A DNA stretch of 64,000 nucleotides from Streptococcus cristatus ATCC 51100 (GCF_000222765.1 NZ_AFUE01000006.1:186001-250000), one strand, 5' to 3'. Counted from the first letter of the stretch, positions 36,041 to 45,131 are shown. Program-made: numbers and translations. The notes: generated by a model from the letters alone, not told the origin.

Positions 36041-37213
36041 TTGTATTCTCTTTTGATAAAAGTAGGAAATCAAAGCCAATCCCATCACTCCGAAACCAAT
36101 CAGGAGAAAGGAAAGGGTGCGGACACTCGGAAGCAGCGTCATCAGAAAAGTCGCAGGAGGCATGAAAAGAATTGCCAGCGTGTAGATTGTTGAGAAAACG
36201 CGGCCTAGATACTGCTTGTCCACCTTGGTCTGAACCTGGCTGAAGAAATGAATGTTGAAAACAGTCATAAAGAGCTCGCAGATTAGATTACCAGAATAAG
36301 AAAAATAGGGATGTACCGGTAGCAAGGCAGAGACACCCATGACTGCTACCCCAACACCAGTCAATAGCAGAGCTACAAGTAAATTTCCCATACTAGCCTT
36401 AACCTTGCTAGCTAGAATGGCTCCGATGATTGAGCCTATCGCACCCAAACTCAGAATAGTTGCATAAGAGCCTGCCTTTTCATAGAGCTGATTAGTAAAA
36501 GGCAATAGATAATTAAAGGCCGCAAAGAAAAAGTTGACTGCAGAAGCTACCAAGAGCAGAAAGTAGATTTCTTTTTGCTGACGGATATAAACTAAACCTT
36601 CCTTGATATCTCTCAGGATATTTCCAAGATTGATGGGAGACTTCTGCTTACTCGGCTCATGATTGGGCAGAAAGTAAACCAAGGCAAAAGCCTGAAAAAA
36701 GCTAAGAGCATCCAGCTGAAGAGTGATGCGCAGACTTGCATACTGCATCACGATAAAAGACAGAACTGGAGCTGAGACACTGATAACCTGCAAGGCCAGT
36801 TCCAGATGAGAATTGTAGGCCACGATGTCTTCCTTGTCCACAATCTCGGTAATGTAGGATTTATTAGCTGGTCGAGAAAAGGCAAAGGCTATGGCCTGAA
36901 CCACATTGGCAAAAATCAGCGCTCCAATCATGAGCTGCTCATTAGAGATAAAGGAAATCAGCAGACAAAGACCGGCACAAATCAAATCTGTTACCATCAG
37001 CACCTTCCGTCTGGAAAAGCGGTCCGCAATGGCTCCTCCAAAAGGATTGAATAAGATAGAAGTGATTAGCTCCGATATCTGATAAATGCCCAAGACCGTC
37101 TGTCCCAGAGCTCCCAAAGAAGCAAGCCAGATGCTGTTCCCATAGTCATAGAGCATATTTCCAATTTTATTAATAGCAGCCCGTGTAATCAGCTGTGCTG
37201 CATGTCGATTCAT
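36032..37213 (-). CDS. MFS transporter (putative efflux)
   Basis: 393 residues with about twelve membrane segments. MFS features: the loop 2-3 motif DRFSRRKVLMVTDL (residue ~65), GGAIADRF, RPANKSYITEIVDKEDI, and a second-half NLLVALLLTGVG. It resembles macrolide-type or bacteriocin-type MFS exporters, but the substrate cannot be told. The start MNRHAAQL is preceded by a perfect GGAGGT; an earlier in-frame ATG lies before that site. The gene is next to an Rgg regulator in the same direction, so it is a likely target. Confidence 0.85.
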   Translation of the reverse strand: MNRHAAQLITRAAINKIGNMLYDYGNSIWLASLGALGQTVLGIYQISELITSILFNPFGGAIADRFSRRKVLMVTDLICAGLCLLISFISNEQLMIGALIFANVVQAIAFAFSRPANKSYITEIVDKEDIVAYNSHLELALQVISVSAPVLSFIVMQYASLRITLQLDALSFFQAFALVYFLPNHEPSKQKSPINLGNILRDIKEGLVYIRQQKEIYFLLLVASAVNFFFAAFNYLLPFTNQLYEKAGSYATILSLGAIGSIIGAILASKVKASMGNLLVALLLTGVGVAVMGVSALLPVHPYFSYSGNLICELFMTVFNIHFFSQVQTKVDKQYLGRVFSTIYTLAILFMPPATFLMTLLPSVRTLSFLLIGFGVMGLALISYFYQKRIQKD

Positions 37214-37291
37214 AAAAATACCTCCTTCCATTTCTGAAACTATTGTATCAGGAATGGAGGGAGGCTCTTTATTTTTCCCATATTTGGGAAA

Positions 37292-38155
37292 TTATACTTT
37301 CACAAACTTATCGAAATGCTCTTGATAATAGGCAACTTGCTCTGGTAAATTCAGCACTTCAAAGATATGCATGGCTTCCTGCATTTGCTTGATTCCCTGC
37401 TTCTTCTGTCCCTTCTGATAAGCCGCAAAACCCTTGAGATAGAGGAAGACATTGCGTTCATAGAGTTTGATGCCCTTACCAATGATTTTCTCCACGTAAG
37501 CCTCAAAATAACTAGCCTTATCAAAAGAACAACTTTCCAAACAATGCTGGTAACAATTGAGCGCTAAAATTAAGACCAGTCTCTTATGGCGACCGATTTC
37601 TTTGTAGTAGTCCTCCCGCTCCATAACTTCCTTGCCCAGACGGTAGACATAGTCCACATCATAGAAGCTATAGAGATTTCCAAAGAGAATCAGCTCATAC
37701 ATAGTCCATTCTTCCACTTGGAAGAGATAATCAGCCACCTTATCTAAATCTTCTTGCCTCATGCGAAACTGACCGTCTCGCTGACAAATTAAGCCCTGCA
37801 TCAAAATCCAATTCAGCTCATAGTAAAGAGGCGCACTGCTGGCTTTGGCCTTTTCCAACTGCTCTGCTTGCAAGTCCTGAAATCCCTTGATGTCATTTGA
37901 GTAGTAAAGAGGGATAATCTTACCCATCATGGCCACGTGCTCATGCTGCTGGAAATTCCGAGCCTTGTCCATAAAATTTTCAAGAGTCACATGAATATTA
38001 TCCAAAAGATCTAAAAATTTCGAGAGGGTCATGTCCGACTCCCCCAGCTCAAAACGAGACAGCTGAGAAGTCGAGCAAACCTGACCCGCCGCTTCCTTCA
38101 AAGAATAATGCCCATTTAAACGAAAATCGCGAAAAACTTTACCTAAATCTTCCAT
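37292..38155 (-). CDS. Rgg/GadR/MutR-family transcriptional regulator
   Basis: 287 residues. An N-terminal helix-turn-helix (residues 10-60: YSLKEAAGQVCSTSQLSRFELGES) is followed by a helical repeat domain typical of Rgg proteins (YELNWILMQGLICQRDGQFR, ILALNCYQHCLESCSFDKA, EQVAYYQEHFDKF). Rgg proteins of streptococci often bind short secreted peptides and control neighbouring genes. I find no SHP-type peptide gene beside it. The adjacent MFS gene is the probable target. No good Shine-Dalgarno precedes the ATG. Confidence 0.88.
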   Translation of the reverse strand: MEDLGKVFRDFRLNGHYSLKEAAGQVCSTSQLSRFELGESDMTLSKFLDLLDNIHVTLENFMDKARNFQQHEHVAMMGKIIPLYYSNDIKGFQDLQAEQLEKAKASSAPLYYELNWILMQGLICQRDGQFRMRQEDLDKVADYLFQVEEWTMYELILFGNLYSFYDVDYVYRLGKEVMEREDYYKEIGRHKRLVLILALNCYQHCLESCSFDKASYFEAYVEKIIGKGIKLYERNVFLYLKGFAAYQKGQKKQGIKQMQEAMHIFEVLNLPEQVAYYQEHFDKFVKV

Positions 38156-38239
38156 TTGTTTACCACTTTAATTTCTTTAATTGCTGTTCTGCTAAAAACT
38201 CTATTCACTTATCTCTATTGCCCACACCAATCGTTCTTT

Positions 38240-38689
38240 TTACCTATTTTGCAATAACTCCTTGTGTTTCTTTAGATACTTTTTCCCATACCATTCTTCC
38301 ACAGTTTTACCTTCCCACTCACGGTATTCTTCGGGATATTTCCATTTGTAATATCCTTCTAGAAAGTAAGGAAACTCCATAAATACAATCATGGCGATTA
38401 CACCAATATTTATCAGAATCCACCATATAAAGAGACCAAAACCAGTTATGGAAGATGAAAAATTAATAGAAAAAGCTTTGAAAATATAATTAACAATCAC
38501 AGCCAAGCCCAATAGACCTGCTCCATAAATAGAAATTCCCTTAGCAATCTTATCTTGTAAAGAGGGTTTCCCTTTCTTAAAGGCTTTCCCAAGCTTATTA
38601 TAATAATCTTTTTTCTGATACTGTAAAAAACCATCATCTTCCAAATTTAAACTCTCTTCAAAACTTGCTTTAAAAATTGATTTCTTCAT
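38240..38689 (-). CDS. Membrane protein, paralogue of the next gene, 149 aa
   Basis: Starts at ATG 38689 with GGGTGA upstream (a GTG three codons earlier is the alternative). The N-terminus KKSIFKASFEESLNLEDDG and C-terminus YKWKYPEEYREWEGKTVEE are nearly identical to those of the neighbouring gene; between them are two to three membrane segments (LLGLAVIVNYIFKAF, LFIWWILINIGVIAMIVFM). It appears to be the same protein without about 140 central residues. The highly conserved ends suggest recent duplication and gene conversion. No family recognised; roles in export, immunity or envelope stress are open. Confidence 0.7.
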   Translation of the reverse strand: MKKSIFKASFEESLNLEDDGFLQYQKKDYYNKLGKAFKKGKPSLQDKIAKGISIYGAGLLGLAVIVNYIFKAFSINFSSSITGFGLFIWWILINIGVIAMIVFMEFPYFLEGYYKWKYPEEYREWEGKTVEEWYGKKYLKKHKELLQNR

Positions 38690-38705
38690 ACTTTTCACCC
38701 AAATC

Positions 38706-39587
38706 CTATTTTAATAACTCCTTGTGTTTTTTTAAATATTTTTTTCCATACCATTCTTCTACGGTTTTCCCTTCCCAGTCGCGATACTCTTCAGGATATT
38801 TCCATTTGTAGAATGCTTGTAAATAACTAGGAAATTCGATGTAAATTAGCATAGCAATCACAGCAATATTTAGGATAATCCATGTTATCAAAAGACCTAA
38901 TCCTTCCAATGAAGTTGAAAATTTTATGGAAAAACTTTTTATAATAAAGTTTATAATTACTCCAATTCCAAAAAAACTCATTCCATAAATCGCTATCTTA
39001 TTGGCAATTTTGTTGCGAAGAGAGGAGCCACTTCCATTACCATACATCAGTTTTTTAAGACTTTCAATTTCAAGGCTAAACATAAAATAGGCTAATATAG
39101 AGATAAAAACAAAAATAGCAGCAACCATCCAAATAGATAAAGTTGGTAATGACATATCAATCGCTAACAGATTAAATTCAAGACTAAGCCAAATTAGAAA
39201 TGTGATGACATGAAAATGATTACGATAAGGCAGTATAAAAGCTTTTCTAAAAACTTTACCAATCAATATGATAAATACCCAAATTAAGAAACAGACTAGA
39301 TATACCTCAGCTGTTAGTAATGGATGTTGATAGATAGGCAATCTTAAATCTTTAGGATCAGAGTCGTGCAAGGACAGCGAGAAAACAAGAATCATAAAGT
39401 TTATAATGACAGGACCGATAAGAGTGAAAACAATATTCTGAATATGAAGAACTAGTTTAGACTTTCCTTCCCTATAATATGTTTCTAACTTAGAGAAAAC
39501 ATTTCCTTTCTGATACTGTAAAAATCCATCATCTTCCAGATTTAAACTCTCTTCAAAACTAGCCTTAAAAATCGATTTCTTTTTCAT
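38706..39587 (-). CDS. Membrane protein, long paralogue, 293 aa
   Basis: Starts at ATG 39587 with GGAG seven bases upstream. It shares both ends with the 149-aa neighbour and adds a central block with about four more membrane segments (IVFTLIGPVIINFMILVF, TAEVYLVCFLIWVFIILI, FHVITFLIWLSLEFNLL, SIWMVAAIFVFISILAYFM). The soluble C-terminus (KWKYPEEYRDWEGKTVEEW, then YGKKYLKKHKELL) is basic and probably cytoplasmic. The gap to the short paralogue is 16 bases. The 265 bases upstream, to 39852, contain no gene. Family unknown. Confidence 0.7.
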   Translation of the reverse strand: MKKKSIFKASFEESLNLEDDGFLQYQKGNVFSKLETYYREGKSKLVLHIQNIVFTLIGPVIINFMILVFSLSLHDSDPKDLRLPIYQHPLLTAEVYLVCFLIWVFIILIGKVFRKAFILPYRNHFHVITFLIWLSLEFNLLAIDMSLPTLSIWMVAAIFVFISILAYFMFSLEIESLKKLMYGNGSGSSLRNKIANKIAIYGMSFFGIGVIINFIIKSFSIKFSTSLEGLGLLITWIILNIAVIAMLIYIEFPSYLQAFYKWKYPEEYRDWEGKTVEEWYGKKYLKKHKELLK

Positions 39588-39738
39588 TTCTAATCTCCAA
39601 ACCCATATGTCATAGATTTCCACCCGCTCGAGAAAGCCCTAACAGCGTCTCCTAAAAAGGACTCAGCACGCATGAGAAAGTTTAAAACTTGCTCTAGGCG
39701 AGATGAGTCTTCAGGAAAAATCAAATTTTTTTTACAAA

Positions 39739-39801
39739 AACGAAAGATTTAGCATAAGAAAATTCGTTTTTTACTCTTTTTTGGCTGATTTCACATGTGA
39801 A
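39739..39801 (-). other. Hairpin and palindrome downstream of the ABC-F gene
   Basis: AAAAACGAA and TTCGTTTTT (about 39739-39770) can form a nine-base stem with T-runs, a possible terminator. TTCACATGTGAA at 39790-39801 is a perfect 12-base palindrome that could bind a dimeric regulator. Both calls are from sequence shape only. Confidence 0.35.
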
Positions 39802-39852
39802 TTAAGCATTCTGAGCTCTAAGAAGCTCATTTCTCACAGAAACTGCATACTC

Positions 39853-41748
39853 CTACACCTTCTCCGCCAATTCTTCCCATTCCAGCATGGCTTCTTCTTG
39901 GGCAGCGGTCAGCTGGTCAATTTGCTGCTGGCTCTCCATGAGTTCGGCGGCATCATTAGTGGCCTGCATGGCTTCCTGAAGCTGATTGATCTGGCTGTCC
40001 AAGTCCTCGATTTGCGCTTCCAATTGTTCTAAGCGGCGGGCCAGCCGGCGCTGTTCTTTCTGGTTTTCCTTTTGAAGCTGATAGTCATTGGCAGGTGCCG
40101 GATTGTCAGGACTGGCCTGCTCCGCCTCCTCACGCAAGATTTCCTGCTCTGCCTTTTTCTCCAGATAATAGTCATAATCACCTAGATAAAGGGTAGAGCC
40201 TGTCTCTGAGAGCTCGATGATCTGCGTGGCCACACGGTTGATAAAGTAGCGGTCATGGCTGACAAAGAGCAGGGTGCCGTCAAAGTCAATCAGGGCATTT
40301 TCCAGCACTTCCTTGCTGTCAATATCTAGGTGGTTGGTCGGCTCGTCGAGGATGAGGAAGTTGTTGTTTTCCATAGACAGCTTGGCTAGAAGCAGCCGCG
40401 CCCGCTCTCCACCCGACAGCATGCCGACAGACTTCTTGACATCGTCTCCCGAGAAGAGGAAAGCGCCTAAGCGATTGCGAATTTCGACCTCTGGCGTCAG
40501 CTTGAAGTCATTCCATAGCTCATCAAGTACCGTATTGCTGGCAGTCAGTTTGCTCTGGGTCTGGTCATAGTAGCCCACTTCCACATTAGCCCCCAGCTGC
40601 TCCTCGCCTCTGATGAAGGGCACTTGACCGATTAGTGATTTAATCAAGGTCGTCTTTCCAATCCCATTTGGCCCGACAATAGCTACCGCATTGAACTTGC
40701 GAATGTCAAGGTTAATCGGCTCCGACAGGACTTCCTCACCGTAGCCAATAGCTGCATCTTCCAAGGTCAGCACAACATTGCCCGAAACTTTATCAGATTT
40801 GAAGGTCATATTAGCCGATCGACTGCCGGTCTCCGGCCTGTCCAAACGCTCCATCTTTTCCAGCTGCTTACGACGGGACTGAGCCCGCTTGGTTGTGGAA
40901 GCCCGAACCAGATTGCGATTGACAAAGTCCTCCAGCGCAGCGATTTCTTTCTGTTGCTTTTCGTAGTTCTTGGCTTCAGTAGCCAGCTTCTGCTCCTTTT
41001 GGACCACAAAGCTAGAGTAATTGCCCACATAGCGATCCAATGAATGCTTGGTCAAATCCAACGTGATAGTTGCAACCTTGTCTAAGAAATAGCGGTCGTG
41101 GCTGACGATGATCAAGGCACCGCTGTAGTTAATCAAGTAAGTCTCCAGCCAAGCAATGGTCTCGATATCCAAGTGGTTAGTTGGCTCGTCCAAGACCAGC
41201 AGCTCTGGCTTTTCCAAGAGCATCTTGGCCAGAGCTAGACGGGTATTCTGCCCGCCCGACAGCTCAGAAATCTTCATCTGCCACATGGACTGGTCAAACT
41301 TGAAACCATTCAAAATCGCTCGAATGTCGGCCTCATAGGTAAACCCACCTTTCTGGCGAAAGTCCTCTGACAGCTGGTCATACTGGGTCATGAGAGCCGT
41401 CAGCTCTTCTCCTGACAACTCTCCCATTTGCAGCTCCATCTGCCGCAAGCGCTTCTCCTGCTGGCGCAGACTATCAAAGACCAGCAGCATCTCGTCGTAG
41501 ATAGTATTCTCCGACTCAAAGCGGCTATCCTGAGCCAGATAGGACAGGGAAAGATCTCGTTTTTTATTGATTTGACCAGACGTCGGCTCTTCCTCGCCCA
41601 CCAAAATCTTGAGCAGGGTTGACTTACCAGCTCCATTTTTACCGACCAGAGCAATCCGGTCACTCTCATCCACCTGCAGGTTGATATTATCAAAAAGTAG
41701 CTCCCCTGCAAAAGAGCGTTCAATCTTGTTTGCTTGTAAAATAATCAT
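39853..41748 (-). CDS. ABC-F family ATPase (YdiF/Uup-like)
   Basis: 631 residues with two ABC domains and no membrane segment. First domain: Walker A GKNGAGKSTLLK (residue ~36), signature ELSGGQNTRLALAK, Walker B LLVLDEPTNHLDIE. Linker (P-site tRNA-interacting region) with RASTTKRAQSRRKQLEKM. Second domain: GPNGIGKTTLIKS, LSGGERARLLLAK, FLILDEPTNHLD. A C-terminal coiled coil (QLEAQIEDLDSQINQL) like Uup. ABC-F proteins act on the ribosome, resolving stalled complexes or antibiotic binding. No Shine-Dalgarno, extended -10 six bases before the ATG. Confidence 0.92.
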   Translation of the reverse strand: MIILQANKIERSFAGELLFDNINLQVDESDRIALVGKNGAGKSTLLKILVGEEEPTSGQINKKRDLSLSYLAQDSRFESENTIYDEMLLVFDSLRQQEKRLRQMELQMGELSGEELTALMTQYDQLSEDFRQKGGFTYEADIRAILNGFKFDQSMWQMKISELSGGQNTRLALAKMLLEKPELLVLDEPTNHLDIETIAWLETYLINYSGALIIVSHDRYFLDKVATITLDLTKHSLDRYVGNYSSFVVQKEQKLATEAKNYEKQQKEIAALEDFVNRNLVRASTTKRAQSRRKQLEKMERLDRPETGSRSANMTFKSDKVSGNVVLTLEDAAIGYGEEVLSEPINLDIRKFNAVAIVGPNGIGKTTLIKSLIGQVPFIRGEEQLGANVEVGYYDQTQSKLTASNTVLDELWNDFKLTPEVEIRNRLGAFLFSGDDVKKSVGMLSGGERARLLLAKLSMENNNFLILDEPTNHLDIDSKEVLENALIDFDGTLLFVSHDRYFINRVATQIIELSETGSTLYLGDYDYYLEKKAEQEILREEAEQASPDNPAPANDYQLQKENQKEQRRLARRLEQLEAQIEDLDSQINQLQEAMQATNDAAELMESQQQIDQLTAAQEEAMLEWEELAEKV

Positions 41749-41763
41749 AAAACCATTATAGCA
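41749..41763 (-). promoter_or_regulatory. Extended -10 promoter of the ABC-F gene, leaderless geometry
   Basis: TGC-TATAAT (41763-41755 on the minus strand), six bases (GGTTTT), then the ATG. Confidence 0.65.
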
Positions 41764-41828
41764 GATTTCCAGAACTACAGCTATCAGAATTCAAGAGAAA
41801 GCGAACTCAGCTCCCCAAAAGAAAAAGA

Positions 41829-42000
41829 GAGTGGGACAGAAATCGGTAATTCGTTAGAATTCGATTTCGTCGTCCCACCTCCGCACAGTTGAGTAGAGCT
41901 GTAAAAGCTGATGAAATCAGCGTAGTAGAGCCACTCAACCACTGCGTCTTGCTCGACAATCCAAAGACAATTTAGAGGCTAGGACTTTTGTCCCAGCCTC
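41829..42000 (-). repeat. 175-bp palindromic intergenic repeat, copy B
   Basis: Same orientation as copy C and inverted relative to copy A, with about 90 percent identity by eye. It lies between the 108-aa gene and the ABC-F promoter. Read on the minus strand, the GTGGGAC hairpin is followed by CTCTTTTTCTTTT, a terminator that would isolate the ABC-F promoter from upstream read-through. Confidence 0.85.
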
Positions 42001-42037
42001 TAAAGAAAACTATTGAGAATAGATTGATTCTGCAAAA

Positions 42038-42364
42038 TCAGATAGATACCCAGCAAAATAATAAAACAAAAAGGCTTAGCTTTATCATCCCTTTGACAAA
42101 ACGAACAATCCATAGCATAATCATGGAACCAATCAACCACATAATGGCTGAATGCTGGAAAAATCCTTGAATTATCTCAACATTCTCTCCAAAGAAGGCC
42201 TGAATGGGCGCTGGAACATGAGTTTCCCAAGCCGCTGTCACACCTAGCTGGTTAGCAATATCGCTGCCGCTTTTCCACAGCCAAGCAAAAATTCCTGAGT
42301 TAAAAAGAAAGAGGAAAACTTGCTCTGGGAAGCGTCTAATAAAATTAAAAATCGTTTTTAGCAT
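42038..42364 (-). CDS. Small membrane protein after the protease gene, 108 aa
   Basis: 108 residues with a basic N-terminus (MLKTIFNFIRRF), a hydrophobic helix (VFLFLFNSGIFAWLW), an external loop of about 35 residues, and a C-terminal pair of helices (MWLIGSMIMLWIVRFV and SLFVLLFCW). AAAGG precedes the ATG, which is four bases after the protease stop codon, so the two are translationally linked. It may be a membrane partner of the protease; no family recognised. Confidence 0.65.
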   Translation of the reverse strand: MLKTIFNFIRRFPEQVFLFLFNSGIFAWLWKSGSDIANQLGVTAAWETHVPAPIQAFFGENVEIIQGFFQHSAIMWLIGSMIMLWIVRFVKGMIKLSLFVLLFCWVSI

Positions 42365-42368
42365 ACCT

Positions 42369-43088
42369 TTATGATTGATACAAGTCTTTTACAGCCTGGA
42401 TATCTGCTGGCTGAATACTATAAAATGAGCCTGCCGACTGCATCACTGATTCCTCCTCATTATGGTCTAATCCGATAGCATGGCCCAATTCGTGCGCTGC
42501 TGTATTGACAATCCGCTCATGAGAATAACCATAGCGTCTGTCCAACAAGTAGTAACTATTGAGGCGAACAGTCACATGGCTGAAACGATTGATCAGCAGG
42601 TTGGTCTTGGACTCTGCCTCACCAGCTGCACTGACACTGCCATCATTCATTTCCGTCGCAACGATATCCGCTTCTTCTTTGTCATTGATAATTTGAAAGG
42701 TGAAAGCTCCTGTCTGGTTCCAGGAATTAATGGCCTCCTGATATGCTGAACGTAAAGTTTCATTCGTGGTATCAATATATACCGTAGCACTAGCCTTCTC
42801 CCAGCGAGCTCCCGTCCCTTTATGCTCATCTGTCAGCTGATGGGGCTGAATTCCCTCACTAGTCTGAAAACCAGTGGAAAGTCCTTGATGCGTTAAAAAT
42901 TGATCCACTTGAGTAACCGCAGTTTTAACAGCCTTCGAAAGCCCCTCTGTCCCCGTCTCTGTCGAAGTAGTAAAATAAAAAACACCTACAAGAACAAGAA
43001 AACTAAGTGCCACAGACCAAACAAGCCCCCAGATAAGCCGCCAAATAAAGCGAAATATAAATCTAATACAATTGAAAATAAACTTCAT
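42369..43088 (-). CDS. Membrane-anchored matrixin-like zinc metalloprotease
   Basis: 239 residues. One N-terminal membrane anchor (LIWGLVWSVALSFLVLVGVFYF after the basic FRFIWR), then an external domain ending in the HExxHxxGxxH zinc motif AAHELGHAIGLDHN followed by EESVMQSAG, the Met-turn of metzincins. Before the motif: ATVYIDTT, INSWNQTGAFTFQI and ADIVATEM fit a matrixin fold. There is no sign of a propeptide cysteine switch. The start is at ATG 43088 with AAAGGAG upstream; an earlier ATG nine codons up is less likely. Substrate unknown; surface protein processing is a reasonable guess. Confidence 0.85.
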   Translation of the reverse strand: MKFIFNCIRFIFRFIWRLIWGLVWSVALSFLVLVGVFYFTTSTETGTEGLSKAVKTAVTQVDQFLTHQGLSTGFQTSEGIQPHQLTDEHKGTGARWEKASATVYIDTTNETLRSAYQEAINSWNQTGAFTFQIINDKEEADIVATEMNDGSVSAAGEAESKTNLLINRFSHVTVRLNSYYLLDRRYGYSHERIVNTAAHELGHAIGLDHNEEESVMQSAGSFYSIQPADIQAVKDLYQS

Positions 43089-43218
43089 GGCAAGCTCCTT
43101 TCTCATAGAATGCACGAGAGACTCAGTCTAGCATTTTTGGCTTAAACAAAACTAAATACGATTGAGAGGTATATCTCGTAAATAAATGGCTACGACACAA
43201 GCCCCACTTAAAAAGACG

Positions 43219-43245
43219 AAAAAAGAAGCTGAGAAACTCAGCCTC
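43219..43245 (-). terminator. Intrinsic terminator of rpsA
   Basis: GAGGCTGAG (43237-43245 on the minus strand) pairs with CTCAGCTTC around TTT, followed by TTTTTT. It begins 12 bases after the stop. Confidence 0.9.
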
Positions 43246-43257
43246 TTCTTAAGTAAA

Positions 43258-44460
43258 TTACAATTCGATATCACCGAAAAGATCAGCCATTGAGAAACCA
43301 GTTTGAGTTTCTGGAAGCTCGAAGTCACGTTTTTCTTGACGACGTGTACGACGTGGACGAGATTGACGTTTTTCTTCTTTTTGGCCTTCTTCTTGAGCTG
43401 GACGCTCTTCAAGAGCCTTGATAGAAAGTGATACACGCTCAGCAGCAGCATTCACTTCAAGAACTTTAACAGTTACTTCTTGACCAACTTTAAGAGCATC
43501 TTTTGGATTTTCAACACGTTTGTGTGAAATTTGTGAGATGTGAACAAGTCCGTCGATACCTGGCAATACTTCAACGAAAGCACCGAAGTCAGTCAAACGT
43601 TTTACTGTACCTTCAACTACATCGCCAGCAGCAAGTTTTTGTTCAACACCATCCCATGGTCCAGGGGTTGTAGCTTTAAGTGAAAGAGACACGCGGCCTT
43701 CTTCTTCGTTCAAATCAAGAACCTTCACTTCGATTTCGTCACCAACTGAAACAACAGATTTTGGTGAAACGTTACGCTCGTGAGAAAGTTCAGTCAAGTG
43801 AACCAAACCATCAACACCACCAAGGTCAATGAAAGCACCGAAGCTTGTGATACGAGCAACTTTACCAGTTACAACATCACCAACATTCAATTTACCAAAT
43901 ACTTCTGCACGCGCTGCAGCAGCTTCTGCTTCCACAACTTCACGACGTGAAAGGATGAAGCGGTTTTCTTTTGGATCTACTTCTTTAATCTTAGCGTCAA
44001 ATTCTTGACCTACAAAACGTTCAGTGTTGCGAACGAAACGAGTATCGAGCATTGAAGCTGGAATAAATCCACGAAGCCCTTCAAACTCAACAGAAAGTCC
44101 ACCTTTAACAGCACGAGTGCCCTTAACAGTAACGACTTCTTCTTCACGACCAACCAATTTGTCCCATGCTTTGCGAGCTTCTAAACGTTTTTTAGATACT
44201 AGGTAAGTAACTGTATCTGTATCTTTACCTACTACTTGACGAAGAACAAGCAATTCAAGTGTGTCACCTGGTTTTACAAAGTCATTGATGTCAGCATCAC
44301 GATCATTTGTCAACTCACGCAGAGTCAAAACCCCTTCAACACCAGTACCAGCAATGGCAACATTAGCTTGGTTAGCATCCACTGTCAATACTTCGGCAGT
44401 AACGACATCACCTGGTTCGACTTGGCTAACACTGTTTAGCAAATCTTCAAATTCATTCAT
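43258..44460 (-). CDS. rpsA: Ribosomal protein S1 (S1-domain RNA-binding protein)
   Basis: 400 residues, the short four-domain S1 of Firmicutes. Four OB-fold S1 domains are seen, with typical motifs: [47 protein letters not shown] and [25 protein letters not shown] basic, Arg/Glu-rich tail follows. It helps bind mRNA to the ribosome, perhaps relevant to leaderless mRNAs here. GGAGG precedes the ATG. It ends at a strong terminator. Confidence 0.94.
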   Translation of the reverse strand: MNEFEDLLNSVSQVEPGDVVTAEVLTVDANQANVAIAGTGVEGVLTLRELTNDRDADINDFVKPGDTLELLVLRQVVGKDTDTVTYLVSKKRLEARKAWDKLVGREEEVVTVKGTRAVKGGLSVEFEGLRGFIPASMLDTRFVRNTERFVGQEFDAKIKEVDPKENRFILSRREVVEAEAAAARAEVFGKLNVGDVVTGKVARITSFGAFIDLGGVDGLVHLTELSHERNVSPKSVVSVGDEIEVKVLDLNEEEGRVSLSLKATTPGPWDGVEQKLAAGDVVEGTVKRLTDFGAFVEVLPGIDGLVHISQISHKRVENPKDALKVGQEVTVKVLEVNAAAERVSLSIKALEERPAQEEGQKEEKRQSRPRRTRRQEKRDFELPETQTGFSMADLFGDIEL

Positions 44461-44623
44461 CTAAAAAAATCCTCCAACAATCAAGTATAATACTTGACAT
44501 ACTTATAATTATTTTCCTAAGCACCCGCAAACGACATTTGATGTATCTTTAACGTTTTCCACCCTATAAAGAAATAAAATATCCGACGATATTTTATCCT
44601 TTATCTGATATATTACCTAAGAA

Positions 44624-44695
44624 CTGGGGTAGCTGGATTCGAACCAACGCATGAGGGAGTCAAAGTCCCTTGCCTTACCGCTTGGCTATACCCCA
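44624..44695 (-). tRNA. trnQ: tRNA-Gln (anticodon TTG)
   Basis: 72 bases, cloverleaf complete on the minus strand: acceptor TGGGGTA/TACCCCA, anticodon arm GGGAC-TTTGACT-CCC region with anticodon TTG, T-loop GGTTCGAATCC, discriminator G. CCA is not encoded. Confidence 0.95.
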
Positions 44696-44704
44696 ATGAT
44701 GAAA

Positions 44705-44785
44705 TGGAGAGAGAGGGATTCGAACCCCCGAACCCGAAGGAGCGGATTTACAGTCCGCCGCGTTTAGCCTCTTCGCTATCTCTCC
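44705..44785 (-). tRNA. trnY: tRNA-Tyr (anticodon GTA)
   Basis: 81 bases with acceptor GGAGAGA/TCTCTCC, anticodon loop CTGTAAA (GTA), a long variable arm with CCTTCGGG, T-loop GTTCGAATC, discriminator A. It lies nine bases upstream of tRNA-Gln on the same strand, so they are probably co-transcribed. Confidence 0.95.
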
Positions 44786-44835
44786 GACAATCAACGATAT
44801 CAATTATATCATTAATCTAATAAAAGCGCAAGCCC

Positions 44836-45066
44836 TTATTTTCCTAAATTGTAGGTTTCAATCAAAGTTTCCACCGCTTTTTCAAGCTTTTTATATAAAC
44901 TTTCAACATTGCCATTTTTAATAATAGCAAATTGGCCGTCAAATTCGGCAATCTCGCCAATGACCTTTTTCCCAATAGAAAGGGTGTAGCCAGCAAATTG
45001 ATCAGCGCCAAGCTTCACCTTACTATCTGAAATCTGAATCTCAATTTTTTTATCTTTTTTACTCAT
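44836..45066 (-). CDS. DUF2969 family protein
   Basis: 76 residues: MSKKDKKIEIQISDSK, a predicted small beta domain (GADQFAGYTLSIGKKVIGEIAEFDGQ by pieces) and a helical tail (YKKLEKAVETLIETYN). It fits the lactobacillales DUF2969 family; its function is unknown. AGAGG precedes the ATG. It lies between the tRNAs and ilvE. Confidence 0.85.
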   Translation of the reverse strand: MSKKDKKIEIQISDSKVKLGADQFAGYTLSIGKKVIGEIAEFDGQFAIIKNGNVESLYKKLEKAVETLIETYNLGK

Positions 45067-45131
45067 TCTTTTACCTCTTTCAAGTCTCTATTTTACACAA
45101 AAATAGCAAAGCTGGCAAGTGATTTCCTCAA

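Noticed and set aside
37292-38239. Search for a short signalling peptide (SHP type) next to the Rgg gene
   Set aside because: No frame of 15-30 codons with a hydrophobic C-terminus and a ribosome site was found in the gaps on either side.
39703-40032. Open frame of 109 codons on the plus strand
   Set aside because: It lies largely over the end of the ABC-F gene on the other strand, has no ribosome site and no family features.
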